Under the pieces are notes generated by a model that was not told the origin of the DNA, did no database searches, and was given only the letters and a program-made list of their open reading frames with translations. Positions 6,570-12,930 of a stretch of 12,930 nucleotides of DNA are shown piece by piece. The translations under genes were made by a program, and so were the position numbers. The stretch covers positions 1 to 12,930 of the forward strand of contig CAIQAW010000048.1 in the NCBI GenBank assembly GCA_903869875.1, given 5' to 3'. This DNA is from Candidatus Nomurabacteria bacterium. GTDB lineage: Bacteria > Patescibacteriota > Minisyncoccia > Phycocordibacterales > UBA9973. Positions within the stretch are counted from its first letter, which is position 1. Every line of letters begins with the position of its first letter.

Positions 6570-7120
6570 TGAAAAAACATAATTTAGCATTTATAGACGT
6601 AGAAACTACAGGTTTTAACCCTGATACACAGGAAATAATACAACTAGGTTGTGTTATAGCTGAACAAGTTTGGGAAAACGGTGTCTTAACTCTAAAACAC
6701 GTGGACGAATTTGAATACAAAATTCGCCCTGAACATATAGAAACAGCCGACGCCCAGGCGCTACGTGTAAACGGTTACGATGCCGGCGAATGGATATTTG
6801 CATACGGCCTACCTGAAGCCATGAAAATGTTTGATGCCAAGGTTAAAGACTGCATATTTGTAGCACACAACGCATGTTTTGATTTTTCTTTTATAGACAA
6901 AGCTTACCGTACAGTTGGCATAGAAAGTTCTATGCATTTCCACAAACTAGACACTATATCAATGGCGTTTACACGTTTCTATAACGACGAAACTGTAGAA
7001 AAATATTCGCTACGCAACCTATGCGAAAGGTTTAATATTAAAAATAGCAATGCACACACTGCACTAGCAGACGCACGTGCACTGATGGAACTATACCCAC
7101 ACCTTATTAATGCTAAGTAA
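6569..7120 (+). CDS. DEDDh-family 3'-5' exonuclease (DnaQ/epsilon-like)
   Basis: A stand-alone 183-residue exonuclease domain, probably cytoplasmic and acting in DNA proofreading/repair or RNA trimming; the substrate cannot be told from sequence. All catalytic residues are visible: Asp10 and Glu12 in FIDVETTG (ExoI), Asp105 in AHNACFDFSFID (ExoII), and His163 and Asp168 in HTALADA (ExoIII, DEDDh type). No polymerase or UvrC-like domain is attached. I chose the ATG at 6569 because it gives the compact family N-terminus MKKHNLAFID. An in-frame ATG at 6548 would add seven residues encoded entirely by the right end of the MITE-like element. The A of the 6569 ATG is itself the last base of that element. 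A weak TATCTC lies 7 nt before it. The gene overlaps the ATG of mnmA by 11 nt. Confidence 0.9.
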   Translation: MKKHNLAFIDVETTGFNPDTQEIIQLGCVIAEQVWENGVLTLKHVDEFEYKIRPEHIETADAQALRVNGYDAGEWIFAYGLPEAMKMFDAKVKDCIFVAHNACFDFSFIDKAYRTVGIESSMHFHKLDTISMAFTRFYNDETVEKYSLRNLCERFNIKNSNAHTALADARALMELYPHLINAK

Positions 7121-8375
7121 AATATTTAAAAAAATAAATATTAAAAGAACATTCCAACATTCTCAAGAAAGTGAGAATGTTATTGTGCGTGGTAAAAAAG
7201 TTTTTGTTGGTATGTCTGGGGGTGTAGACAGTTCTGTTTCCGCGGCACTACTGATAGATGCTGGTTACGACGTAACTGGTGTGTTTATACGTACATGGCA
7301 ACCGGACTTTATACAGTGCACCTGGCGTGACGAACGCCGTGACGCCATGCGGGTGTGCGCCCACCTTGGTATACCGTTTTTAGAATGCGATGGTGAATCT
7401 GCATACCGCGACAATGTGGCAATGTACATGATAGAAGAATACCGTGCAGGTAGTGTACCAAACCCCGACGTAATGTGTAACAGGGAAGTAAAGTTCGGTG
7501 TTTTATGGGCTTTTGCGCAGGCACATGGCGCAGACTATATTGCTACTGGCCACTATGCACAAATCCAAAACTTGGAAGTCGGACTTCCAAGTAGAACAAT
7601 TGGAAGTCCGACTTCCAAGTTAAACCCACCCCAACCCTCCCTTATCAAGGAGGGGGCACAGCTTCTAAAAGGTATAGACCCGGCCAAAGACCAAAGTTAT
7701 TTCTTATGGACATTAACTTCTGATGATTTAGCGCATACACTATTTCCAGTTGGACATTTGCCTAAAACAGAAGTACGCAAACTAGCTGAAAAATATAATA
7801 TTCCTGTTGCAACTAAAAAAGACAGTCAGGGTGTGTGTTTTCTGGGCGAAATTGATATGAAGGAATTCCTTCAGCACTACATAAAAACCGAAAATGGTAA
7901 TGTGTTAGATACCGATGGTAAAACAATTGGCCACCACGACGGTGCACTGCTGTACACATTAGGCGAAAGACATGGTTTTACTATTACAGAAAAAACTGAC
8001 CACGACAAACGTTACTATGTTGTTGCTAAGGATATTCCAAATAACACCATTACAGTGTCTGACAGCCAAAACGAAACAGTCGGACAGTCTACACACATAC
8101 CCGTAATTCGCCCTATATGGCGTTCAGACATACTTAATGACGAACTAGGTGTTGTCCCGCAGGGCTCTGCCGGCGGTCCAACACCTGGGCAGTCAGAACG
8201 TATTTCTTACACCGCTAATATCCGTTACCATGGCGAAAATTTACCTTGTAAAATCGAAGTAAAAAATGAAACAGAAGCGGTAATTGTATTCGAAAACCCA
8301 GTCCTTGTTGCCCCCGGCCAGTCTATTGTTGTATACGATGGTGAAGTTTGTGTTGGTGGGGGTACCGTTGCGTAA
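7110..8375 (+). CDS. mnmA: MnmA, tRNA-specific 2-thiouridylase, with in-frame palindromic insertions
   Basis: MnmA uses ATP and a relayed persulfide to make 2-thiouridine at wobble U34 of Lys, Glu and Gln tRNAs. Visible features are the PP-loop SGGVDSS (36-42), Cys123 in NPDVMCNREVKF and Cys243 in DSQGVCFLGE (the two catalytic cysteines), TGHYA, and KDQSYFLW. The protein has 421 residues against a usual 350-380. The excess lies in an N-terminal extension of about 28 residues before KKVFVGMSGG, an insertion of about 25 residues after TGHYAQIQ, and a Gly/Pro-rich insertion around residues 346-367. All three coincide with palindromic DNA. The ATG at 7110 overlaps the exonuclease gene and suggests coupling. 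A GTG at 7185, 6 nt after GAGAAT, would instead give a family-like N-terminus. Both catalytic cysteines and the PP-loop are intact, so it should be active. Confidence 0.95.
   Translation: MLSKIFKKINIKRTFQHSQESENVIVRGKKVFVGMSGGVDSSVSAALLIDAGYDVTGVFIRTWQPDFIQCTWRDERRDAMRVCAHLGIPFLECDGESAYRDNVAMYMIEEYRAGSVPNPDVMCNREVKFGVLWAFAQAHGADYIATGHYAQIQNLEVGLPSRTIGSPTSKLNPPQPSLIKEGAQLLKGIDPAKDQSYFLWTLTSDDLAHTLFPVGHLPKTEVRKLAEKYNIPVATKKDSQGVCFLGEIDMKEFLQHYIKTENGNVLDTDGKTIGHHDGALLYTLGERHGFTITEKTDHDKRYYVVAKDIPNNTITVSDSQNETVGQSTHIPVIRPIWRSDILNDELGVVPQGSAGGPTPGQSERISYTANIRYHGENLPCKIEVKNETEAVIVFENPVLVAPGQSIVVYDGEVCVGGGTVA
7156..7181. repeat. 9-bp hairpin within the mnmA N-terminal extension
   Basis: AACATTCTC (7156-7164) and GAGAATGTT (7173-7181) are perfect complements around an 8-nt loop. 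The hairpin lies in the extension that normal MnmA proteins lack, just before a possible GTG start at 7185. It could be a small palindromic insertion or a translational control hairpin. Confidence 0.6.
7570..7654. repeat. Cluster of three palindromic repeats inside mnmA
   Basis: The first palindrome has 11-bp arms, ACTTGGAAGTC (7570-7580) and GACTTCCAAGT (7582-7592), around a single G. The second has 9-bp arms, TTGGAAGTC (7600-7608) and GACTTCCAA (7610-7618), around a single C, so it is the first in inverted orientation. The third pairs CCCTCCCTT (7635-7643) with AAGGAGGG (7647-7654) across an ATC loop with one bulged C. All are read through in frame, encoding Pro/Ser/Gly-rich sequence that includes NPPQPSLIKEG. 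They lie where MnmA normally has a short loop between TGHYA and the KDQSYFL motif. Confidence 0.85.
8148..8185. repeat. 38-bp GC-rich imperfect palindrome within mnmA
   Basis: GGTGTTG (8148-8154) pairs with CAACACC (8179-8185). After a symmetric TC/TC mismatch, CCGC (8157-8160) pairs with GCGG (8173-8176), and CAG/CTG can pair within the centre. It is read in frame as part of a Gly/Pro-rich segment (VVPQGSAGGPTPGQSE) and is clearly more GC-rich than the surrounding gene. Confidence 0.75.
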
Positions 8376-8400
8376 ATGATGATGTTTTTAATATTTTCTG

Positions 8401-8409
8401 TGATATAAT
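8401..8409 (+). promoter_or_regulatory. Extended -10 promoter of the caspase-like operon
   Basis: TGA then TATAAT (8401-8409) is a perfect extended -10; the -35 position is weak. Initiation near 8416 would give a leader of about 19 nt before the ATG at 8435. The leader has no Shine-Dalgarno sequence. It is the only evident promoter for the two-gene operon. Confidence 0.68.
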
Positions 8410-8434
8410 TACTTTGTAATAATTTCGGTTATAT

Positions 8435-8611
8435 ATGGAAAAAAGCGAAATCGAAGAATTAAAAGAAAAACAAGCTACATTTCGTAGTAAATTTCAAATT
8501 CTTAAAAACGCAAAACGTGATTTTCTAGCTTTATTCCGCAAAAAACTTGAAGAAAAGAAAATTGAAGAAATTCGTAACCAAACAAACAACTTAACTGAAC
8601 CTAAACAATGA
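8435..8611 (+). CDS. Small charged helical protein encoded before the caspase-like gene
   Basis: A 58-residue protein that I do not recognise. It starts MEKSEIEELKEKQATFR and ends NNLTEPKQ. It is almost entirely charged or helical, with many Lys and Glu residues and no membrane segment, and probably forms a helical hairpin or coiled coil. Support for a real gene is the extended -10 promoter 25 nt upstream and the ATGA overlap at 8608-8611, where its TGA stop shares bases with the next ATG. That overlap implies translational coupling and usually a functional link. It could be a partner, inhibitor or substrate of the next protein; the sequence does not decide. No Shine-Dalgarno sequence precedes it. 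Confidence 0.78.
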   Translation: MEKSEIEELKEKQATFRSKFQILKNAKRDFLALFRKKLEEKKIEEIRNQTNNLTEPKQ

Positions 8612-10557
8612 GTATCGAAGTAAAAAACTCAGTTCAAGAAACTATCAAGAACCTTGAAGCTCAAGAACAAACCCCTGAAACAATGGAGTCTATTCGGGCA
8701 TTAAAGGAGGCTTTTAATACTGAAGTTGCAGAAAGTGTAGCAGAATTCAAGGCAGAAGATGGTGAAATACAAAATATCGAACAATCAGTTAAATTAAAAA
8801 ACCCTGAGTTGGTAAAAGAAATTGAATGGGAATTAAAGGTGGAGGAAACTTTGCAAAATTTTGATACTGAAGCTGAAAAATTACAGGAAAATACATTTGA
8901 AGACAAAAAGGAATCTACTGATCCATTAAAAATTGAATGGGGTAATGTAGATACGTACAACAATTCACCCTCAACATGGGAAACTGGATTTTTAGACAAA
9001 GAAAATCTTACTGAAGAGGAAAATAAATTTCGATATTGCAATATAAAAATTACTGACCTGTTTTCTAATTTAAGAATGACTGGATTTGTTGAGACAAATG
9101 AAAATATTGCACCCGAAGAACAAGAAAAATTAAGGAAAGAAATTCTTGATAAAAACATCAAAGGAATTGACTTTGATTTAATAGGTAGTGCATTAGATTC
9201 TGAATATAAGTATACTTTTTTCGGAAAAATTGATGATTTATACAGACAACTTAATAATAATGATTACCCTGATCAAGTAAAAAACGATAGACTTTCTGTC
9301 AAAGAATCTTTGAATAATGGTATAGCAGATATTCTTAAAAAGGATCCGGAAATACTTTCCTTGCAGGAATTTTTAAAAAATTCAAAAAGCAACGATGTGT
9401 TCGACAAAATTGGAGACAGTGTTACATATAATGATAAATATTACTCCAAGAACAATGTTTTCGAAGGTGCATTTAGCTTATTTAGTGAAACCAAAGACAA
9501 AATAGAGGATAAAGCTGAAATTAAGAAAAACATGGATGAAAATTTAGAGAATGTGGATCTAAATTACCTTTTACAATTTCAAAATATAGGCAAAAATCAA
9601 TTAGAATACATTAGGGACTTTGCCAGTCAAGACATGAAAGACAATCTTTCCAATTTAGTTGAACAAAAAGTTCTTAATAATGCAAACAATGCTCATACAA
9701 TGTTATTATCTGATTTCGGTTTTATTAGGAACCAAGCTGAAAAAACATTAAAAAATAAAATTAATCAATATTATAACATTCCAAATTTTAATATTGATGT
9801 ATGGCATGGTAAATATGGTATAGATTTTAATGAAAATCTTGAAACAATGAGACAAATTGAGAATGTTGGCCCAGGATCTGTAAAGAAACTATACGATGAC
9901 TATGGAATTATGGAGTTCCATCGTTATCCAGCAGAAGTCTTAATTTCGCAAGTGGTAGAAGAAGATGCACAACAACCATACGGTGTGGTTGTATTTCCAA
10001 GAGCTGACCACAATGACGCATTTGACGGTAAAAAGTATATTTTCGACAAACTGTATTCCGAAACACGTGGTAAATATGCAATAAAAATAGCAGAATGTGA
10101 ATCTAAAACTGATCTAGCTCGTAAATTTATTACACTAGATAAAAAATATGGTGAAAGTAATAAAATTAGTTTTCTACTTATGGGTGGGCATGGTTCTGGT
10201 GACGCTTTGAATTTAGGTGAACAAAGAACCTACAACGAAACAATCGGTGAAAAACCCAATCCAAAAGCAATCTATAATTTTGAGTCAGAGAGCCCTGGTT
10301 TTATAAAAGCTAATAATAAATATTTCGATAAGGACGCTGAAGTTGTTTTTCTGTCTTGTAGTGCAGGTATAACTGATGGTATTGCAGATAAATTCTCTTC
10401 TTCGTATAATAAAAAAATGATGGCACCAGTAATACCTGTTTCAAAACTAGACCTTGATATAAATTACGATGCGAATGGAAAACCACACTTCAAAGCTGTT
10501 TACGATCAAAACGAAGCAATTTCAGCTAATTTCGGTCAAGAAAAACCTGTAGAATAA
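8608..10557 (+). CDS. Large protein with a predicted caspase-fold (clan CD) cysteine protease-like C-terminal domain
   Basis: A 649-residue protein without a signal peptide or membrane helix. Residues 1 to about 110 are glutamate-rich and probably coiled coil; about 110-440 is helical and unrecognised. The region about 458-615 has the order expected of a caspase fold: a first strand YGVVVFPRAD, a helix, a second strand YAIKIAECES, then SFLLMGGHGSGD with His528, and VVFLSCSAG with Cys584. A hydrophobic strand ending in His-Gly, followed 56 residues later by a hydrophobic strand ending in Ser-Cys, is the clan CD catalytic dyad signature (caspases, gingipains, separases, CHAT). AT-ending codons such as GAT and AAT are more frequent than in typA or mnmA, suggesting a different history or weaker selection. 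It is coupled to the 58-residue gene. Protease activity, target and role are inferred. Confidence 0.8.
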   Translation: MSIEVKNSVQETIKNLEAQEQTPETMESIRALKEAFNTEVAESVAEFKAEDGEIQNIEQSVKLKNPELVKEIEWELKVEETLQNFDTEAEKLQENTFEDKKESTDPLKIEWGNVDTYNNSPSTWETGFLDKENLTEEENKFRYCNIKITDLFSNLRMTGFVETNENIAPEEQEKLRKEILDKNIKGIDFDLIGSALDSEYKYTFFGKIDDLYRQLNNNDYPDQVKNDRLSVKESLNNGIADILKKDPEILSLQEFLKNSKSNDVFDKIGDSVTYNDKYYSKNNVFEGAFSLFSETKDKIEDKAEIKKNMDENLENVDLNYLLQFQNIGKNQLEYIRDFASQDMKDNLSNLVEQKVLNNANNAHTMLLSDFGFIRNQAEKTLKNKINQYYNIPNFNIDVWHGKYGIDFNENLETMRQIENVGPGSVKKLYDDYGIMEFHRYPAEVLISQVVEEDAQQPYGVVVFPRADHNDAFDGKKYIFDKLYSETRGKYAIKIAECESKTDLARKFITLDKKYGESNKISFLLMGGHGSGDALNLGEQRTYNETIGEKPNPKAIYNFESESPGFIKANNKYFDKDAEVVFLSCSAGITDGIADKFSSSYNKKMMAPVIPVSKLDLDINYDANGKPHFKAVYDQNEAISANFGQEKPVE

Positions 10558-10560
10558 CAT

Positions 10561-10588
10561 TTGGAACAATTTCCTGGTGTGCTATAAT
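10561..10588 (+). promoter_or_regulatory. Promoter of the MgtC-like gene, predicted leaderless
   Basis: TTGGAA (10561-10566), a 16-nt spacer and an extended perfect -10, TGC then TATAAT (10580-10588), are followed after 6 nt by the ATG at 10595. It begins 4 nt after the stop of the caspase-like gene. The -10 position rules out a GTG start at 10577, which lies upstream of the predicted transcription start. Confidence 0.75.
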
Positions 10589-10594
10589 TACACT

Positions 10595-11056
10595 ATGGAA
10601 AATTTTTTAGATGTAACCACGCTTTTAGTTATTAGTAAATTAGGTTTAGCTGTTATATTAGGCACCATTATCGGCATAGAACGCCACCTGGCACATAAAA
10701 CTGCTGGTATGCGTACATATGCTATGGCTTCTATGGGGTCGGCATTGTTTATTGTTATTTCTATGGTTGTTGCCAGCCAGTACCAGGGTGTAACAAACTT
10801 TGACCCACTACGTTTAGCAGCCCAAGTTGTATCTGCTGCCGGTTTCCTTTGTGCAGGGTTAATAGTTATACGCGACAGCGATGTGTCTGGACTAACTTCT
10901 TCTGCAGGTCTATGGGTGTCTATTGGTATAGGCATGGCATGTGGTTTTGGTTTGTTTAGCATAGCCATTATTGCAACATTGTTTACATTGTTTATACTTA
11001 TTGCACTACATTTTGTAGAAAGATACGTTAAACCATATTCAACGCCAAAAGACTAA
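10595..11056 (+). CDS. MgtC/SapB-family inner-membrane protein
   Basis: A 153-residue polytopic membrane protein with about four hydrophobic helices. Family motifs are clear: GTIIGIERHLAHKTAGMRTY near residues 23-42, then ASMGSALF, DPLRLAAQVVSAAGFLCAG in the middle, and SGLTSSAGLWVSIGIGMACG. In characterised bacteria such proteins affect Mg2+ homeostasis, F-type ATP synthase or survival at low Mg2+, but the molecular activity varies between members. The C-terminal soluble domain of Salmonella MgtC is missing, so this is the short SapB/YhiD-like form. The canonical GFLGAG appears as GFLCAG. The start at 10595 is set by an extended -10 six nt upstream. The next gene follows 28 nt after the stop. 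Confidence 0.9.
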   Translation: MENFLDVTTLLVISKLGLAVILGTIIGIERHLAHKTAGMRTYAMASMGSALFIVISMVVASQYQGVTNFDPLRLAAQVVSAAGFLCAGLIVIRDSDVSGLTSSAGLWVSIGIGMACGFGLFSIAIIATLFTLFILIALHFVERYVKPYSTPKD

Positions 11057-11084
11057 TTACATTTATTCTAATACTTAATTTAAA

Positions 11085-12863
11085 ATGAAAAAATCTACAC
11101 TGAAAACAGAATGGGACTTAACATTACTTTACAAAAGTATTTCCGACCCACAGATAGACGCCGACGTGCAAGCAATCGAAAAAGCTTGTGCAGATTTTAG
11201 TAAAAAATACAGTAAGAATAATACATATACCACAGACAAAATTTTGTTATTAAAAGCTTTAAAAGACTATGAAAAGACTTTAACCATTGTTGGGTCTTCT
11301 AAACCTTATTCATACCCAGCACTAATGCGTGATGTAGATAGCACAAATACAAAAGCTCAGTCTAAAATGAACCAAGTGCTGAATGAAGTTACAAAATCTA
11401 TGAACAACATGGTGTTTTTTCCTTTGGCATTAGGTAAAATTGATGTGTCAATGCAAAAATCTGTAAATGCAGATTCAAAATTCGAAAAATACAGTTATTT
11501 TCTAAATAGTTTATGGAAGAAAGCCAAATACCAGTTGTCTGAAGATGTAGAAAAGGTTTTAGCATTAAAATCTATGCCAGCACACCAGATGTGGGTAGAC
11601 ACACAGGCAAAATTGCTAAGTTTACAAACAATACCATACAAGAAAAAGCAAATTACATTATCAATGGCAAGTGTATTGATTCCGGAACTTCCAAAACAAG
11701 AAAGAGTCGCATTGCATAAACTTGTACGGGCAAAATTAAAAGAAATTAGTTTCCTTGCTGAAGCTGAACTAAACGCAATAGTAGCTGATAAAAAAATCAG
11801 TGACGAACTTCGTGGTTTAACCAAACCATACAGTGCAACTATACTAGAATTTCAGAACGACGAAAAAACAATAGAATCTTTAGTAAAAGCTGTTACCAAT
11901 AATTTTCCTATTGCACATCGATATCTAAAACTTCGGGCAAAAGTTTTAGGATACAAAAAACTACACCCAACAGATATGGGTGTTCCGATAGGTAAAATTA
12001 AATCAAAATTTACCTACGAAAAAAGCGTCGCAATAATCAGAAAAACCTTAAGTAAAATTAGTCCGCAATATGAACAAATTTTTAATGACTTTGTTACTGA
12101 TGGTCGTATAGATGTTTACCCTAGAAAAGGTAAGCGTGACGGTGGATACTGTTGGAGTGGCTACAATATTCCTACATATATTTTGTTAAACTGGAGTGAT
12201 GCGGTGCGTTCTATTACAACACTAGGACACGAAATGGGGCACGCTATACATGGTGAAATGTCTAAAACACAACCCATACTATATAAAAGCCACACTACAT
12301 CTGTAGCTGAAGTAGCTAGTACTTTGTTTGAAAACTTTATTTTTGATGAAGTTATAAAAGAATTACCAGAAAAAGAAAAAATTATTGCTATTTTTGAGAG
12401 ACTTTCAGATTCTGTTAATACGATTTTTCCGCAAGTTGCATTGTTTAATTTTGAAAATGAACTACATAACACAATAAACACAACTGGTTCTATGAGCGCC
12501 AAAGACATGGCAATACTAATGAATAAACACATGTCTGCATATACTGGAAGTATATGTGAATTTGAAGAAGACGATGGATATAAATTCGTTCGCTGGAACC
12601 ATATTCGGTATTTTTTCTACACAGTTTCATATGCATATGGGCAACTTATTAGTACAGCACTATATAACAAACACAAACAGGACCCAACATACATAGAAAA
12701 AATAAACCAATTTATGAAAGCGGGCGAGAGCGACACACCTGAAAACATATTCAAGGCAATAGGTATAGACACAACTAAGCCAGAATTCTTCGTAGATGCA
12801 TTAAAGTCTATAGAACAAGACATTACAGAACTAGAAAAACTGGTAGCAAAAAAGAAAAAATAA
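11085..12863 (+). CDS. pepF: PepF-like M3-family oligoendopeptidase (zinc metallopeptidase)
   Basis: A cytoplasmic zinc peptidase of family M3 that degrades short peptides, 592 residues long, normal for PepF. The N-terminal helical domain begins with TEWDLTLLYKSI, typical of this group. The zinc site is GHEMGHAIHG, giving His382, catalytic Glu383 and His386. The third ligand is Glu409 in SVAEVAST, 23 residues downstream, as in the PepF pattern. The stretch RWNHIRYFFYTVSYAYGQL near residues 505-525 corresponds to the substrate-binding aromatic/histidine region. No signal peptide is present. Upstream bases are AT-rich, with only ambiguous -10 candidates (for example TCTAAT at 11067-11072), so it may be co-transcribed with the MgtC-like gene. 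A long hairpin follows the stop. Substrate range is inferred from the family. Confidence 0.95.
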   Translation: MKKSTLKTEWDLTLLYKSISDPQIDADVQAIEKACADFSKKYSKNNTYTTDKILLLKALKDYEKTLTIVGSSKPYSYPALMRDVDSTNTKAQSKMNQVLNEVTKSMNNMVFFPLALGKIDVSMQKSVNADSKFEKYSYFLNSLWKKAKYQLSEDVEKVLALKSMPAHQMWVDTQAKLLSLQTIPYKKKQITLSMASVLIPELPKQERVALHKLVRAKLKEISFLAEAELNAIVADKKISDELRGLTKPYSATILEFQNDEKTIESLVKAVTNNFPIAHRYLKLRAKVLGYKKLHPTDMGVPIGKIKSKFTYEKSVAIIRKTLSKISPQYEQIFNDFVTDGRIDVYPRKGKRDGGYCWSGYNIPTYILLNWSDAVRSITTLGHEMGHAIHGEMSKTQPILYKSHTTSVAEVASTLFENFIFDEVIKELPEKEKIIAIFERLSDSVNTIFPQVALFNFENELHNTINTTGSMSAKDMAILMNKHMSAYTGSICEFEEDDGYKFVRWNHIRYFFYTVSYAYGQLISTALYNKHKQDPTYIEKINQFMKAGESDTPENIFKAIGIDTTKPEFFVDALKSIEQDITELEKLVAKKKK

Positions 12864-12869
12864 AATTTT

Positions 12870-12908
12870 AAACTAAGAAAGTACCTTGCCCGGGTACTTT
12901 CTTAGTTT
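12870..12908 (+). terminator. 16-bp hairpin, probable terminator of the last gene
   Basis: AAACTAAGAAAGTACC (12870-12885) is perfectly complementary to 12893-12908 around a 7-nt loop. It begins 6 nt after the pepF stop. The 3' arm ends AGTTT and is followed by GTACTT rather than a clean T tract. It is therefore a weaker terminator than those at 3075 and 3424, but its position and perfect stem fit termination or 3'-end protection. Confidence 0.72.
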
Positions 12909-12930
12909 GTACTTACAATTATATTTTAAA

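Noticed and set aside
7570..7618. CRISPR-like repeats in mnmA
   Set aside because: There are only two inverted palindromes, separated by 7 nt and within an open reading frame; no direct-repeat/spacer pattern and no cas genes.
8703..8710. Strong Shine-Dalgarno-like AAAGGAGG inside the caspase-like gene
   Set aside because: No ATG or GTG follows at a suitable distance in a useful frame. It is most simply Lys-Glu-Ala-type coding sequence.
8661..9161. Long antisense open frame of 166 codons opposite the caspase-like gene
   Set aside because: Its Ser/Phe-rich translation is what results from reading Glu/Lys-rich codons backwards. It has no recognisable motif and the + strand gene fully explains the region.
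8435..10557. Toxin-antitoxin interpretation of the 58-residue plus 649-residue pair
   Set aside because: The ATGA-coupled small-then-large layout resembles one, but neither protein matches a known toxin or antitoxin family by eye. I report only the caspase-fold prediction and the coupling.
10577..10594. GTG start for the MgtC-like protein
   Set aside because: It would translate through the -10 box itself (10583-10588), upstream of the predicted transcription start.

Overview
The window is a compact, AT-rich bacterial segment in which every recognisable gene is on the + strand. Several features suggest a member of the candidate phyla radiation, probably Candidatus Paceibacterota/Parcubacteria: no clear Shine-Dalgarno sequences, promoters placed almost directly against start codons, a sigma-region-4/HARE-HTH regulator, and conserved membrane proteins of a kind I associate with that group. 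This assignment is inference, because no rRNA or other marker is present.

Layout. 1-152: GC-rich nested inverted repeats, then the typA promoter. 153-3072: typA (ribosome-associated GTPase) and a sigma-region-4/winged-helix transcription factor, ended by a strong hairpin. 3113-3457: a monocistronic unit with a near-consensus promoter, a 79-residue acidic protein and an intrinsic terminator. 3525-6373: an anchored Ig-like-fold candidate, a large membrane-anchored protein and mltG (glycan-strand terminase), each with its own -10 box. 6374-7120: a 186-bp MITE-like element followed by a DEDDh exonuclease gene. 7110-8375: mnmA (tRNA 2-thiouridylase), carrying several palindromic repeats read in frame. 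8401-10557: a two-gene operon joined by an ATGA overlap, encoding a 58-residue helical protein and a 649-residue protein with a predicted caspase-fold (clan CD) C-terminal domain. 10561-12908: an MgtC/SapB-type membrane protein and a PepF-like M3 oligopeptidase, closed by a 16-bp hairpin.

Three themes stand out. (1) In five genes the -10 hexamer lies 6-7 nt before the ATG, which predicts leaderless mRNAs and corrects four naive start calls. (2) The element before the exonuclease gene has 13-bp terminal inverted repeats and flanking TGAA repeats. Removing it and one TGAA rebuilds a TTGAAA-16-TACAAT-7-ATG leaderless promoter joined to the same first codons, so it appears to have inserted at the start codon. 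(3) mnmA contains in-frame palindromic insertions comparable in principle to Rickettsia palindromic elements. The best candidate for an undescribed system is the 8435-10557 operon with the caspase-like protein.

Functionally the window mixes housekeeping (TypA, MnmA, MltG, PepF, exonuclease) with lineage-specific envelope and regulatory genes. No RNA gene, CRISPR array, origin or complete transposase gene was found.
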